Below are positions 52,120-62,165 of a stretch of DNA of 64,000 nt, piece after piece (within the stretch, counting starts at the first letter, position 1; every line of letters begins with the position of its first letter). The stretch comes from Tepidiphilus succinatimandens (GTDB lineage Bacteria; Pseudomonadota; Gammaproteobacteria; Burkholderiales; Rhodocyclaceae): assembly GCF_006503695.1 (NCBI RefSeq), contig NZ_SBIK01000014.1:1-64000 (forward strand), given 5' to 3'. Below the pieces are notes generated by a model. The model made no database searches. It had not been told where the DNA came from and saw nothing but the letters and a program-made list of their open reading frames with translations. Position numbers and translations under genes: made by a program.

Positions 52120-53412
52120 TTATTCGAGGTGCCCAAGGGTAGCGAACGCCCGATGCGCCGCTTCCACCGTGGCGTCGATGTCCGCCTCGGTGTGCGCCGC
52201 CGAGACGAACCCCGCCTCGAAGGCGGAGGGCGCGAAATGGTGCCCCGCCGCCAGCATGGCATGAAAGAAGCGCTTGAAGCGCTCGACGTCGCAGGCCATC
52301 ACCTCGGCGTAGGAACCCGGCACCTGGGGCGCGAAATAGAGGCCGAACATGCCGCCGAGCGAATCGGCCGCGAACGGCACGCCCGCCTCCTCGGCCGCAC
52401 GCTGCAATCCCGACACCAGCCGCGCGGTGAGCGCTTCGAGCCGCTCGTAGAATCCCGGCTGGGCGACGAGCTCGAGCGAAGCGAGTCCGGCGGCCACCGC
52501 CACGGGCGAACCCGACAGGGTCCCCGCCTGATACACCGGCCCGAGCGGGGCGACGCACTCCATGATCTCGCGCCGTCCGCCGAAGGCGGCCACCGGCATG
52601 CCGCCGCCGATCACCTTGCCCAGCGTGGTGAGGTCGGGCCGGATGCCGGTGCGACCCTGCATCCCCTGCAGCCCCACGCGAAACCCCGTCATCACCTCGT
52701 CGAAGATGAGCACCGCGCCGTGGCGGTCGCACAGCGCGCGCAGTCCTTCGAGAAAACCGGGACGCGGCTTGACGAGGTTCATGTTGCCGGCAGCCGGCTC
52801 CACGATCACCGCCGCGATCTCGTCGCCGCACTCGGCAAAGGCCGCCTCCACTGCCGCCAGATCGTTGTACGGCAGCACCAGGGTATCGCGCGCCGCCCCT
52901 TCGGGCACGCCGGCCGAACTCGGGTGCCCGAACGTGAGGGCGCCGGAGCCCGCCTTGACGAGCAGCGCGTCGGCGTGACCGTGGTAGCACCCCTCGAACT
53001 TGACGATGCAGGCACGCCCCGTGTAGCCGCGCGCCAGGCGAATGGCGCTCATCGTGGCCTCGGTGCCCGAGCTCACCAGCCGCACCAGCTCGAGCGACGG
53101 CAGCAGCGCCGTGAGCCGCTCGGCCATCTCCACTTCCAGCGCCGTGGGGGCGCCGAAGGAGAGTCCGTCGGCGGCCGCCCGCTGCACCGCTTCCACGATC
53201 TTCGGGTGCGCGTGCCCGGCGATCGCCGGCCCCCAGGCGCCGACGTAGTCGATGTAGCGCGTGCCGTTCTCGTCCCACAGATACGCGCCCTGCGCGCGCC
53301 GGATGAAGCGCGGCGTGCCCCCCACCGAGCGAAACGCCCGCACCGGCGAATTCACTCCGCCCGGAATCACGCGCCGGGCCCGTTCGAACCACGCTTCGTT
53401 GCGATCCGTCAT
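52120..53412 (-). CDS. hemL: Glutamate-1-semialdehyde 2,1-aminomutase HemL
   Basis: The 430-residue PLP enzyme makes 5-aminolevulinate in the C5 heme/corrinoid pathway. Motifs: [90 protein letters not shown] and the PLP Lys in [13 protein letters not shown] (about K266). ATG 53410-53412 overlaps the thiE stop (ATGA). Corrinoid synthesis elsewhere in this window also depends on its product. Confidence 0.96.
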   Translation of the reverse strand: MTDRNEAWFERARRVIPGGVNSPVRAFRSVGGTPRFIRRAQGAYLWDENGTRYIDYVGAWGPAIAGHAHPKIVEAVQRAAADGLSFGAPTALEVEMAERLTALLPSLELVRLVSSGTEATMSAIRLARGYTGRACIVKFEGCYHGHADALLVKAGSGALTFGHPSSAGVPEGAARDTLVLPYNDLAAVEAAFAECGDEIAAVIVEPAAGNMNLVKPRPGFLEGLRALCDRHGAVLIFDEVMTGFRVGLQGMQGRTGIRPDLTTLGKVIGGGMPVAAFGGRREIMECVAPLGPVYQAGTLSGSPVAVAAGLASLELVAQPGFYERLEALTARLVSGLQRAAEEAGVPFAADSLGGMFGLYFAPQVPGSYAEVMACDVERFKRFFHAMLAAGHHFAPSAFEAGFVSAAHTEADIDATVEAAHRAFATLGHLE

Positions 53413-54071
53413 CGTTCCTTCCCTTCCGTGCCGAAAACGCGATTGTGCCACGCCGCCCAGGCGAGCGCCCGTTCCAGCGGATCGGGCGCGGCGAAGAGAT
53501 CCGAGATCACGGCGAGCCAATCGGCCCCGGCAGCGACGAGCTCGTCGGCGCGCTCCAAAGTGATGCCACCGATCACTGCGATCGGTACGGCGAGCTCGGC
53601 GCGGGCGCAGCGCAGGAGTTCGAGCGAGGCGCGGCTCGCCTGGGGCTTGGTCGGGGAAGGATACATCGCCCCGAAAGCGACGTAGCTCGCCCCTTCGGCG
53701 AGCGCCGCCTGCGCCCGCCCGAGCTCCGCGTAGCAGCTCGCCCCGATGAGTGCGTGCGGCCCCAGAAAGCGCCGCGCCTGCACGATCGAACCGTCGTCTT
53801 TGCCCAGATGAACCCCGGCCTCGAACTGGGCGGCGAGCTCGACATCGTCATTGACGACGAGCGCCGCCCCGGCAGCCCGCACCAGCGGTGCGATGCGCTC
53901 GAGCTGACGTGCCCTGGCGGCGCGGTCGAGCGCCTTGTTGCGGTATTGCACCAGCACCGGGCGGGCGGCGAGCGCCGTGCGCAGCGCCGCGAAGAGGGCG
54001 CCGTCGTCAGGCTCGTCGGGGGTGATCAGATACAGGCCGCGCGCGGGCGACCGAGAAAAACGCGTTTGCAT
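53409..54071 (-). CDS. thiE: Thiamine-phosphate synthase ThiE
   Basis: The 220-residue TIM-barrel enzyme joins HMP-PP and thiazole phosphate. Motifs: [78 protein letters not shown] and [28 protein letters not shown]. The typical KDxxxR-type Arg/Lys positions are present. It overlaps hemL and diverges from pilG over 61 bp that contain a direct repeat ATCATGG at 54075-54081 and 54083-54089. Confidence 0.93.
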   Translation of the reverse strand: MQTRFSRSPARGLYLITPDEPDDGALFAALRTALAARPVLVQYRNKALDRAARARQLERIAPLVRAAGAALVVNDDVELAAQFEAGVHLGKDDGSIVQARRFLGPHALIGASCYAELGRAQAALAEGASYVAFGAMYPSPTKPQASRASLELLRCARAELAVPIAVIGGITLERADELVAAGADWLAVISDLFAAPDPLERALAWAAWHNRVFGTEGKER

Positions 54072-54132
54072 TGGATCATGGTATCATGGATCATCGCCGA
54101 CACGGCCTGCCTGCCAAGAACGGGGATCCGAC

Positions 54133-54546
54133 GTGAACACCGAACGCAAACCACGCATCCTGGTGGTCGACGACAGCAACACCATCCGCCGCAGCGCGGA
54201 GATCTTCCTCGGCCAGGCCGGCTACGAAGTCATGCTGGCCGAAGATGGGTTTTCCGCGCTCGCCAAAGTCGTCGAGTTCGCGCCGGATCTCATCTTCATC
54301 GACGTGATGATGCCCCGTCTCGACGGCTACCAGACCTGCGCCCTCATCAAGCAAAATCCCAAATTCCGCCACATCCCGGTGATCATGCTCACCTCGAAGG
54401 ACGGCGTCTTCGACCGGGCAAGGGGGCAGCTCGTGGGCTCCGACGAGTACCTCACCAAACCCTTCACCAAGAACGAGCTGCTGGAGGCCATCGCCCGGCA
54501 CTGGCCGCCCAAGACCGAGGCGCGACCCCCGGCGAAAGGAGATTGA
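54133..54546 (+). CDS. pilG: Response regulator PilG (twitching motility)
   Basis: The 137-residue single-domain receiver has RILVVDDSNTIRRSAEIFLGQAGYEVMLAEDGFSALAKV, the phosphoacceptor Asp in DLIFIDVMMPRLDGYQTCALIK and the Lys in GSDEYLTKPFTKNEL. Wording matches PilG, the CheY-like output of the Pil-Chp pathway that promotes type IV pilus extension. The start is GTG 54133; no ATG is available after the last upstream stop that would fit. First gene of pilGHIJL. Confidence 0.93.
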   Translation: MNTERKPRILVVDDSNTIRRSAEIFLGQAGYEVMLAEDGFSALAKVVEFAPDLIFIDVMMPRLDGYQTCALIKQNPKFRHIPVIMLTSKDGVFDRARGQLVGSDEYLTKPFTKNELLEAIARHWPPKTEARPPAKGD

Positions 54547-54550
54547 GCCC

Positions 54551-54916
54551 ATGCCCATCCGCCGTATCCTCGTCGTCGACGACTCTCCCACCGAACGGCT
54601 CGCCCTCACCGAGCTCCTCACCCGCGAGGGCTATCAGGTGCTCACCGCCGAGAACGGCGAACAGGCCCTCGCGCTCGCGCGCGCCGAGCTCCCCGACCTC
54701 GTGCTGATGGACGTGGTCATGCCCGGCATGAACGGCTATCAGGCCACGCGCCAGCTGCATCGCGACGCGGCCACGCGCCACATCCCGGTCATCATCTGCA
54801 CCACCAAAGGCCAGGAAGCCGACCGCGCCTGGGGCCTGCGGCAAGGCGCGGTGGCCTACCTCGTCAAGCCCATCGACGAAACGGCGCTCCTTGCCGCCAT
54901 CCGCAGCATGGAATGA
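54551..54916 (+). CDS. pilH: Response regulator PilH
   Basis: The 121-residue receiver has RRILVVDDSPTERLALTELLTREGYQVLTAENGEQALALA, Asp in DLVLMDVVMPGMNGYQATRQL, VIICTTKGQEADRAWGLRQGAVAYLVKPIDE. It corresponds to PilH, the second receiver of the Pil-Chp system, thought to promote retraction or act as phosphate sink. ATG 54551 follows AAAGGAG; the stop overlaps pilI (ATGA). Confidence 0.93.
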   Translation: MPIRRILVVDDSPTERLALTELLTREGYQVLTAENGEQALALARAELPDLVLMDVVMPGMNGYQATRQLHRDAATRHIPVIICTTKGQEADRAWGLRQGAVAYLVKPIDETALLAAIRSME

Positions 54917-55455
54917 CGCCCATGGCCCGACGGACTTCGTTGCGCGAATTCCAGGAACGGCTCGCCGAACGGCTCGCCCAGGCCTCTGCCGCCCGTACCG
55001 AGCACTGGCTGGTGCTCCCCGCCGCCGGTCACCGGCTGCTGCTGCCCCTCACCGACGCCTCCGCCATCGCCAACGAATTCACCCTCGCCCCGGTTCCCCG
55101 CGCCCCCGCCTGTTACCGGGGTCTGGCCAACGTGCGCGGCAACCTCATCGGCGTGGTCGACCTCTGCTGGCTGGAGAACCACACGCCCACCCAGAGGAGC
55201 AAACGTGCGCAACTCCTGGTGCTGGCCACCCGCCTCATCGAAAACACGGCGCTCCTGCTGCCCGAGGCAGTCGGCCTGCGGCCCCTCGAGTCCTTCACGC
55301 CCATGGAGCATCCCCTTTCCCGCCCCTGGCACGTGCGCGCCTATCGGGCACCCGATGACGACCGGCCTTGCATCCTGATCGACGCGAGCCGGCTCATCAC
55401 CGACCCGCTTTTCTATGGCATCGATTCCGGCTCGTCCCTCCTCGGTTCGAGCTGA
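54913..55455 (+). CDS. pilI: CheW-like adaptor PilI
   Basis: The 180-residue protein contains one CheW domain: LVLPAAGHRLLLPLTDASAIANEFTLAPVPRAPACYRGLANVRGNLIGVVDLCWLE, then LVLATRLIENTALLLPEAVGLRPLE. It links the receptor PilJ to the kinase PilL. The first ATG overlaps the pilH stop; an ATG three codons later is possible. Confidence 0.9.
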   Translation: MTPMARRTSLREFQERLAERLAQASAARTEHWLVLPAAGHRLLLPLTDASAIANEFTLAPVPRAPACYRGLANVRGNLIGVVDLCWLENHTPTQRSKRAQLLVLATRLIENTALLLPEAVGLRPLESFTPMEHPLSRPWHVRAYRAPDDDRPCILIDASRLITDPLFYGIDSGSSLLGSS

Positions 55456-55490
55456 CCTGAAGACCGCATCCGAGCAACGAGGACCTTACC

Positions 55491-57173
55491 ATGGCGTTTC
55501 GTCTGTTTTCCTCCCGCACCCCTGCTGAGGCCGCCGACACCTCCACGACCCCCGGCACGAAGGGGGGAGCGCTGCGGCAGCGTATCCTTCTCCTGTCGGT
55601 CCTGCTGATCGTATCGATCCTCGGCCTCGTCGGCCTCGTCGCCTCGGCCAGCTACACCGCGGCAAGCACGCGCGAACGCCTCGCTGTGGCGGATCAGGCC
55701 CGGGACGCCCTAAGCGACCTGGGGCGAACCCTGCCCCGGGCGCTCCAAGCCGATGCCGAGGCCGTGAAAGCCCTGGAAGGGCAACGCCGCCGCCTCGAAG
55801 AGGCGCTGCGCACCCTGTCGGACATGGCTACGGAAGACGAGCGCCTCGCCGGGCACGCCGGCTCGCTCCAGAAAAGCTGGAACGAGCTGCGCCCCGAGCT
55901 GCAGAAACTCCTCGAATCCCCCCCGAGCGAACCGTCCGACGTCGCGGCGGCCCTGCGCCCCATCGACCAACGGCTCGAACGCATGCTCGGCGAAGCGAGC
56001 GCCCTGCGCCAGAGCGTGCAGCAAGCCGGCGACGACGCCCTCTCGACCCGCTATCAGGGTATGATCGCGGCGGCCGTCGTCCTCATTCTCGTCTTCCTCG
56101 CCCTGGGCAAGACCTATCTCGACGACGCCCGCGCCCGGGAGCTCGAGGCCGAACGCCAACGGCAGCGGCTCGAAGAAGAAAACGCCCGCACGCAGCAGGC
56201 CATCATGCAGCTGCTCAACGAGATTTCCGACCTGGCCGACGGCGACCTCACCATCCGCGCCACCGTCACCGAAGACATCACGGGGGCGATCGCCGACTCG
56301 GTGAACTACGCCATCGAAGAGCTCGCCTCGCTGGTACGGCGCATCAACGACACGGCCGAGCGCATCACCGACTCCACCGAAGAAGCGCGCCGCATCTCCG
56401 GCGAGCTGCTCGAAGCGGCCCAGACCCAGACCGAAAAGATCGAAGAGGCCGACGGCATCGTCCAGGACATGGCCCACGCCCTGCATGAGACGGCCGCTTC
56501 CGCCGAAGGCGCCGCCGCCTCCGCCGGCCGCTCGCTCGAAGCCTCGGCCAAAGGGGCGCAGGCGGTGAATGAAACCATCGAGGGCATGAACCGCATCCGC
56601 GACCAGATCCAGGAAACCGCCAAGCGCATCAAGCGGCTGGGCGAATCCTCGCAGGAGATCGGCGAGATCGTGGAACTCATCTCCGACATCACCGACCAGA
56701 CCAACGTGCTCGCGCTCAACGCTGCCATCCAGGCCGCGGCCGCGGGCGAGGCGGGGCGCGGCTTCACCGTCGTGGCCGAGGAAGTGCAGCGGCTGGCCGA
56801 GCGCTCGGCCGAGGCCACCAAGCAGATCGCCGCCATCGTCAAGACCATTCAAGCCGACACCCAGGACGCCGTGGGTTCGATGGAAGCGGCCACGCGCGAG
56901 GTCGTCGCCGGCACGGCGCTCTCCGATTCGGCCGGCGCCGCCCTCGAGGAAATCTCGCAAGTCGCCAAAGAGACCGCCACCCGCATCACCCAGATCGCCC
57001 ACGACATCCAGGCCCAGGCCGAACGCGGCGCCCAGGTCTCCGCCCTCATGCGCGAAATCCTCGCCATCACGCAGCAGACCCGGGAAGGGACGGAACGCAC
57101 CGTCCAATCCGTCGAATCGCTGGCCGAGCTCGCCGCCGATCTGCGCGGTTCGGTCGCCGGTTTCCGCGTCTGA
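55491..57173 (+). CDS. pilJ: Methyl-accepting chemoreceptor PilJ
   Basis: The 560-residue receptor has two membrane helices (about 31-51 and 189-206) around a small helical periplasmic domain of about 135 residues, shorter than the duplicated sensor of Pseudomonas PilJ. A cytoplasmic HAMP-like region follows, then the signalling hairpin [51 protein letters not shown]. It senses surface contact or pilus state and controls PilL. The shorter sensor is notable. Lies between pilI and pilL with short spacers. Confidence 0.92.
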   Translation: MAFRLFSSRTPAEAADTSTTPGTKGGALRQRILLLSVLLIVSILGLVGLVASASYTAASTRERLAVADQARDALSDLGRTLPRALQADAEAVKALEGQRRRLEEALRTLSDMATEDERLAGHAGSLQKSWNELRPELQKLLESPPSEPSDVAAALRPIDQRLERMLGEASALRQSVQQAGDDALSTRYQGMIAAAVVLILVFLALGKTYLDDARARELEAERQRQRLEEENARTQQAIMQLLNEISDLADGDLTIRATVTEDITGAIADSVNYAIEELASLVRRINDTAERITDSTEEARRISGELLEAAQTQTEKIEEADGIVQDMAHALHETAASAEGAAASAGRSLEASAKGAQAVNETIEGMNRIRDQIQETAKRIKRLGESSQEIGEIVELISDITDQTNVLALNAAIQAAAAGEAGRGFTVVAEEVQRLAERSAEATKQIAAIVKTIQADTQDAVGSMEAATREVVAGTALSDSAGAALEEISQVAKETATRITQIAHDIQAQAERGAQVSALMREILAITQQTREGTERTVQSVESLAELAADLRGSVAGFRV

Positions 57174-57191
57174 TCGCCCGAGACGAACGCC

Positions 57192-60100
57192 ATGGTGCAT
57201 CGCCCCGCCTCCGAACCCCTATCCTGGATCGCCCCAGAAGTCGAACGCGTCCTCGCGGGGGCGCGTCTGGCCTGTGAGCGGGCCAGCGCGCACAACGACC
57301 CCGCGGCACTGCGGCAGGCCAGGGCGGCGTTGCACGAGACCCGGGGCGTGCTCATCGTCGCGGGCCTCGAAGGCTTCGCCGACTACGTCGACCTGCTCGG
57401 CCGCGCCCTGGAAAAAATCTCCGCCCGGCCCGATCCCGATCCCGAAGCCCTGCAGCGGCTGTACCGCGCCGCCGTCGCCGCCGAAAACTACTTCCTCGAG
57501 CTCATCCACGCCGGACGCGACCAGCCGCTGCGCCTGCGTCGGCACTACCTCGAGCTCGCCGCGCTCGCCGGCGATTCCACCGCCGCCGAAAGCGATCTCT
57601 TCCAGTTCGAAGTCTCGATCCAACCTCAGCCTCAGCCCGTCGTCTCCGACGAAGCCCGCATCCGCGCCGCCTTGCTGCGCCGCTTCGAACAGGGCCTCGT
57701 CGGCTGGCTGAAACCGGCCGACGAGCGCGAAGCCGTCGCCTCCCTCACGCCCATCCGCGAGGCGCTCGCGGGTTTGCTCAAGCTGGATGCCGGCCGCCCC
57801 CTGGAGCCCCTATGGCTGGCCGCGCTCGCCTATGCCGACGCCCTCAGGGAAGGGCGTCTGGCGCGCGACGAGGCTTCCAAGCGCATCCTGCACGACCTGC
57901 ACCGCACGATGCGCCACGCCGGGAAATTCTCTCGCCCACCCCGCCGGCTCTTGCAAGCACTCACCCATCCCGTCGCCCAGCTCGAGCCCCACAGCCGGGC
58001 GCAGCAGTTGCTGCACGAGCACTGGCGGCTCGCCGAGGCCCTGGAAGACCAGGATCTCCCCCTGCCCGAGCTTCCCCTGCGCGCCCAACTCGACGCCCTG
58101 GCCGAGGGGCTCGATCGACTGGCCGAGCACTGGGAACGGCTCACCCAGGCTCCCGTCTTCCACCTGGGTTCGTTCTCCCAGGATCTCGACGCGGTTCGCC
58201 GCCTCGCCCAGCCGCTGGGGCGCAAGAGCATCGAGCAGGCCATCGAGGCGCTCGCCGCCCTCGTCCAATGGATGGAAGATCATCCCAACGACTCCATGGC
58301 CGCACAGGCCCAGCTCGAGCTCGCCCGCACGCTCCTCGTCCTTTCGGCCTACTGCCGCGCCGCCCACTGGGACGAGCGCACCGAGCAGCGGCTCCAGACG
58401 CAGGTCGAGCGGCTGCGCGCCCTCATCGACAACCGCCCCCTGCCCGAGATCGAGGCCCAGGCTTCCGAAGCCGACAGCCGCAGCATCGGAAGGGAACTCT
58501 CCCGTCTGCTCGCCGAAGCCGAGACCCTGCTCGATCGCTACTACCGCGATCCGACCGAACCCCTCGACCAGGACCGCATCAACCGCCTGATCGCCGAAGC
58601 CCGCGCCACCTTGCTGCTCATCGGCGCCGACGAAGAAGCCAAAGCACTCGGCCAGCTTCCTCCCCTGGTCGAACGCCTGGCCGAACACGGCAGCCTCGAA
58701 GAGGCCGAGCAGCACCGGCTCGTCGAGACCCTTGCCCATCTCCATACCCGCGCCGAGGCGCTGGCGCGCGGCGAGTCCCTCCAGGAAACCGCAGCGATCG
58801 CCCCCCAGGCCACCGCCATCCCCCTGCAGGAACTCTTCGCGGCCGAAGGAGAGGAACTCGGCGCCACGCTGCTGCTCGAGGAAGAAAAAGAAGAAGCATC
58901 TTCGCCCGCAGCAGCTTCCCTCGCCTCGATTCAGGCCCCCTCTCCCGAAGAGGCCTCCGTCGAACGGGCCAGACCCCCTGTCCCGCCGAGCGAGACCCAG
59001 GCATCGGCCGGCGGTGCGATCGAAGAAGAACTCCTCGACATCTTCCTCGAAGAAGCGCGCGAAGTGCTCGCCACCCTGGAGCGCCGCCTTCCCGATCTGG
59101 AGGAACGACCGGACGATCTCGAAGCGCTCACCGAGGTGCGCCGCGGCATCCACACCCTCAAGGGCAGTGGCCGCATGGTTGGTCTCACCGAGCTCGGCGA
59201 GTGCGCCTGGGCCCTGGAGCAGACTCTCAATACCTGGCTGCAGCGGCAATGGCCGGCCACCCCCGCGCTGATGCAGCTGCTCCAGCAGGCACACCGTCTC
59301 TTCGCCGACTGGGTGGAGGCAATCGCTGCCGGCCGGATCGAAACGCCCGCGCAGGCCGCCGCGCTCGCGGCCGAAGCCGAGCGCCTGCGCTCGCTCGAAA
59401 GCCCCGAGGCCGCACCGCCAGCCGAACCTCTTCCGCCTCCCGAGCCGCCGAAACACGTTTTCGGGGATCGCAGCGTCTCGCGCGCCGTGTTCGATGCCTT
59501 CCGCCAAGAAGCGCGCGAGCGGCTCGCCGCCTTGCGCCGTTACCTCGACGAGGAGGCCGCCCAGCCGCCCGATGAGCCTCTCGTACGACACATCCACACG
59601 CTGGCCGGCATCTCGGCCACCGCCAAGGTCTTCGAGATGCACGAGCTGGGCCGGGCGCTCGAACTCGCGCTCGAGCGCCTCGCCAAGGCCCAGCGCGCCC
59701 CCGACGCACAGGAATGCACGGTCCTACGCGCTGCTGCCGAGCGGCTCGGCGCCGCCCTCGAGCGCGTCGAAGCCGGACAAATTCCCGAACCTCCCGCCGA
59801 TCTGCTGCCCCTCATCGAAGCCGTCGGCACCGTTCCTCAGGCAGCGGTGCCTCCACCCCAACCCACCGCTCCCAACGAGGTCGAGGCGAAAGCCGCCCCC
59901 CCCACAGAGGTCCCAGAAACTGCCCGAGAAGCGCCTCCTGTGGAAGAAGTCGCCCAGGAAATCGACCCGCAGCTCCTGCCGGTCTTCCTCGACGAGGGCG
60001 AGACGCTCTTCGAGAGCCTCTTCGAGCAGCTCAACCGCTGGGACGAAACGAGCGACGAGAAAAACGTCGAGGCGATCGCCCGTACCCTGCATACCCTCAA

Positions 60101-62162
60101 GGGCAGCGCCCGCATGGCCGGCGCGCTGGAGCTCGGCGAGCGCATCCACCGTCTGGAGCAGGAACTCAAGGAAGCCGGGCCCGCGGCCCGCGAGCTCGCG
60201 CGCAACGGCATCGAAGCCGCCTATGCGCTCTTCCGCCGCCTTGCCGCCCTGCCTGCGCTGGCAACGGCGGAGACTCCCTCCCCTGCCGCGGCCGGCACCG
60301 AATCCCTCCCCCCCGTCCCGGCGCGGGAAAGCGCAGAGACCGCCCACGTCACCCTGCGTGTGCACGCCGCCACCATCGACCGGCTGGTCAACGACACCGG
60401 CGAGATCGGCGTCCTGCGGGCGCGCGCGGAACAGGATCTTCTCGCCCTGCGCGGCGCCGTGCTCGAGCTCACCGACGACGTCATCCGCCTGCGCACCCAT
60501 CTGCGCGAGCTCGAGATCCAGGCCGAGACGCAGATGCAGACGCGCCTGCACACGGCCGAGACGGCGCAGGCCGAGTTCGATCCACTCGAACTCGACCGCT
60601 ACACGCGCCTGCAGGAACTCACGCGCCTGCTCGCAGAAGGGATCGCCGACGTCGCCACCATCCAGCAAAGCGCGCTGTCGCACCTCGACCGCGCCGAAAC
60701 TGCCCTCAACCAGCAAGCCCGCCTCACCCGCGAGGTGCAGTACGAACTGATGCAGGTACGTTCGGCGCCGGTCGCCAGCGTCGCGGCTCGCCTGCACCGG
60801 GTCGTGCGTCAGACGGCCAAGGAACTCGGCAAACGCGTCAACCTCGACATCGAAGGCGCTCAGGTCACGCTCGAGCGGGCACTGCTCGAGCGCATGGTGC
60901 CGCTGCTCGAGCACCTGCTGCGCAACGCCGTCGCCCACGGCATCGAATCCTCCGAGGAACGGCGGGCCTCAGGCAAGCCCGAATTCGGGCAGATCACGCT
61001 GGCCGTGCGCAATCTCGGCAGCGAGATCGAACTGCGGGTGCAGGACGACGGCCGCGGCCTCGATTACGCTGCCATCCTCGAACGCGCCCGCGCCGCCGGG
61101 CTGCTCGGCCCCGATGCCCAACCCGACGAAGCAAGCCTCGCACGGCTCGTCTTCCTGCCCGGATTCTCCACCGCCAGCGAGCTCAGCCAGATCGCCGGCC
61201 GCGGCGTGGGGCTGGACGTCGTCCACAGCGAAATCCAGGCGCTGGGCGGGCGCATCGACCTCACGAGCGCCCCCGGCCGCGGCACCGCCTTCCGCATCCT
61301 GTTGCCCACTACCCTCGCCATCACCCAGGCGCTGCTCGTGCGCGCACTCGATCGACGCTGGGCGATTCCGGCCAATCTCATCGTTCAAACCGAACACCTC
61401 CCGGCCGAGGCGCTGCGCGCCGCGCAGCAGATGGGGCATTTGCTCTGGCAAGGGAAGACCTATCCGCTGCGCTATCTGCCGCATCTGCTCGATCGCCCCG
61501 ACCAGCCCAAACCGCTCGATCGCCGCAACTGGGTGGTGCTGCTCGCCTCGGGCGAAGAACGGATCGCGCTGCACGTCGATGGGCTTGCCGGCAACCAGGA
61601 GGTGATCGCCAAGCCGGCCGGACCGCACCTCAAGCGCATCGCCGGTATGCTGGGCGCGACGCTCCTTGCCGACGGCGAGATCGCTCTCATCCTCAACCCC
61701 GTGGCGCTCGCGCGCACGCCCGCCGAGGTCTCGGTCGCAAGAGCGCAGGCCGAGGCGCGGGGCCCATCTCCCGCCAAACCGCTGGTGCTGGTGGTCGACG
61801 ACTCGCTCACCGTACGGCGCATCACCGGACGGCTCCTCGAACGGGAGGGCTACGAGGTGCTGCTCGCCAAGGACGGCATGGAGGCGCTGGAAAAGCTCAC
61901 CTCCGAGGAACGTCTGCCGGTGGCCATTCTCTCCGACATCGAGATGCCGCGCATGGACGGATTCGAGCTGCTGCGCCAGATCCGGGCCGATGCGCGCACG
62001 CGCCATCTCCCGGTCGTGCTCATCACCTCGCGCCTTGCCGAGAAGCACCAGGCGCACGCGATGGCGCTGGGTGCCAACGCCTATCTCGGCAAACCCTACG
62101 ACGAAGACGAGCTCCTGCGCCTGCTGCGCCGCTACCGCGAGGCCGCGGCCAAGCCCGCCTGA
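57192..62162 (+). CDS. pilL: PilL/ChpA: multi-Hpt CheA-type histidine kinase with C-terminal receiver
   Basis: The 1656-residue protein starts with a PilL-type N-terminal region and helical repeats to about 620, then Hpt domains with His in GIHTLKGSGRMVG (H654), IHTLAGISATAK (H802, altered motif) and LHTLKGSARMAG (H967). These are followed by the dimer/kinase part (LLEHLLRNAVAHGIESSEERRA; GRGVGLDVVHSEIQALGGRIDL), a CheW domain and a receiver (LVVDDSLTVRRI; ILSDIEMPRMDG, D1582; GKPYDEDELL). It phosphorylates PilG and PilH. Only two of the visible Hpt sites keep the canonical HTLKGS. The N-terminal half contains more Hpt-like bundles without His. An ABC exporter gene starts 3 bases after its stop. 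Confidence 0.93.
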   Translation: MVHRPASEPLSWIAPEVERVLAGARLACERASAHNDPAALRQARAALHETRGVLIVAGLEGFADYVDLLGRALEKISARPDPDPEALQRLYRAAVAAENYFLELIHAGRDQPLRLRRHYLELAALAGDSTAAESDLFQFEVSIQPQPQPVVSDEARIRAALLRRFEQGLVGWLKPADEREAVASLTPIREALAGLLKLDAGRPLEPLWLAALAYADALREGRLARDEASKRILHDLHRTMRHAGKFSRPPRRLLQALTHPVAQLEPHSRAQQLLHEHWRLAEALEDQDLPLPELPLRAQLDALAEGLDRLAEHWERLTQAPVFHLGSFSQDLDAVRRLAQPLGRKSIEQAIEALAALVQWMEDHPNDSMAAQAQLELARTLLVLSAYCRAAHWDERTEQRLQTQVERLRALIDNRPLPEIEAQASEADSRSIGRELSRLLAEAETLLDRYYRDPTEPLDQDRINRLIAEARATLLLIGADEEAKALGQLPPLVERLAEHGSLEEAEQHRLVETLAHLHTRAEALARGESLQETAAIAPQATAIPLQELFAAEGEELGATLLLEEEKEEASSPAAASLASIQAPSPEEASVERARPPVPPSETQASAGGAIEEELLDIFLEEAREVLATLERRLPDLEERPDDLEALTEVRRGIHTLKGSGRMVGLTELGECAWALEQTLNTWLQRQWPATPALMQLLQQAHRLFADWVEAIAAGRIETPAQAAALAAEAERLRSLESPEAAPPAEPLPPPEPPKHVFGDRSVSRAVFDAFRQEARERLAALRRYLDEEAAQPPDEPLVRHIHTLAGISATAKVFEMHELGRALELALERLAKAQRAPDAQECTVLRAAAERLGAALERVEAGQIPEPPADLLPLIEAVGTVPQAAVPPPQPTAPNEVEAKAAPPTEVPETAREAPPVEEVAQEIDPQLLPVFLDEGETLFESLFEQLNRWDETSDEKNVEAIARTLHTLKGSARMAGALELGERIHRLEQELKEAGPAARELARNGIEAAYALFRRLAALPALATAETPSPAAAGTESLPPVPARESAETAHVTLRVHAATIDRLVNDTGEIGVLRARAEQDLLALRGAVLELTDDVIRLRTHLRELEIQAETQMQTRLHTAETAQAEFDPLELDRYTRLQELTRLLAEGIADVATIQQSALSHLDRAETALNQQARLTREVQYELMQVRSAPVASVAARLHRVVRQTAKELGKRVNLDIEGAQVTLERALLERMVPLLEHLLRNAVAHGIESSEERRASGKPEFGQITLAVRNLGSEIELRVQDDGRGLDYAAILERARAAGLLGPDAQPDEASLARLVFLPGFSTASELSQIAGRGVGLDVVHSEIQALGGRIDLTSAPGRGTAFRILLPTTLAITQALLVRALDRRWAIPANLIVQTEHLPAEALRAAQQMGHLLWQGKTYPLRYLPHLLDRPDQPKPLDRRNWVVLLASGEERIALHVDGLAGNQEVIAKPAGPHLKRIAGMLGATLLADGEIALILNPVALARTPAEVSVARAQAEARGPSPAKPLVLVVDDSLTVRRITGRLLEREGYEVLLAKDGMEALEKLTSEERLPVAILSDIEMPRMDGFELLRQIRADARTRHLPVVLITSRLAEKHQAHAMALGANAYLGKPYDEDELLRLLRRYREAAAKPA

Positions 62163-62165
62163 GCG

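Noticed and set aside
54072-54100. Tandem ATCATGG repeats between thiE and pilG as an operator
   Set aside because: Two 7-bp copies are too short to support a specific claim; noted only in the thiE entry.
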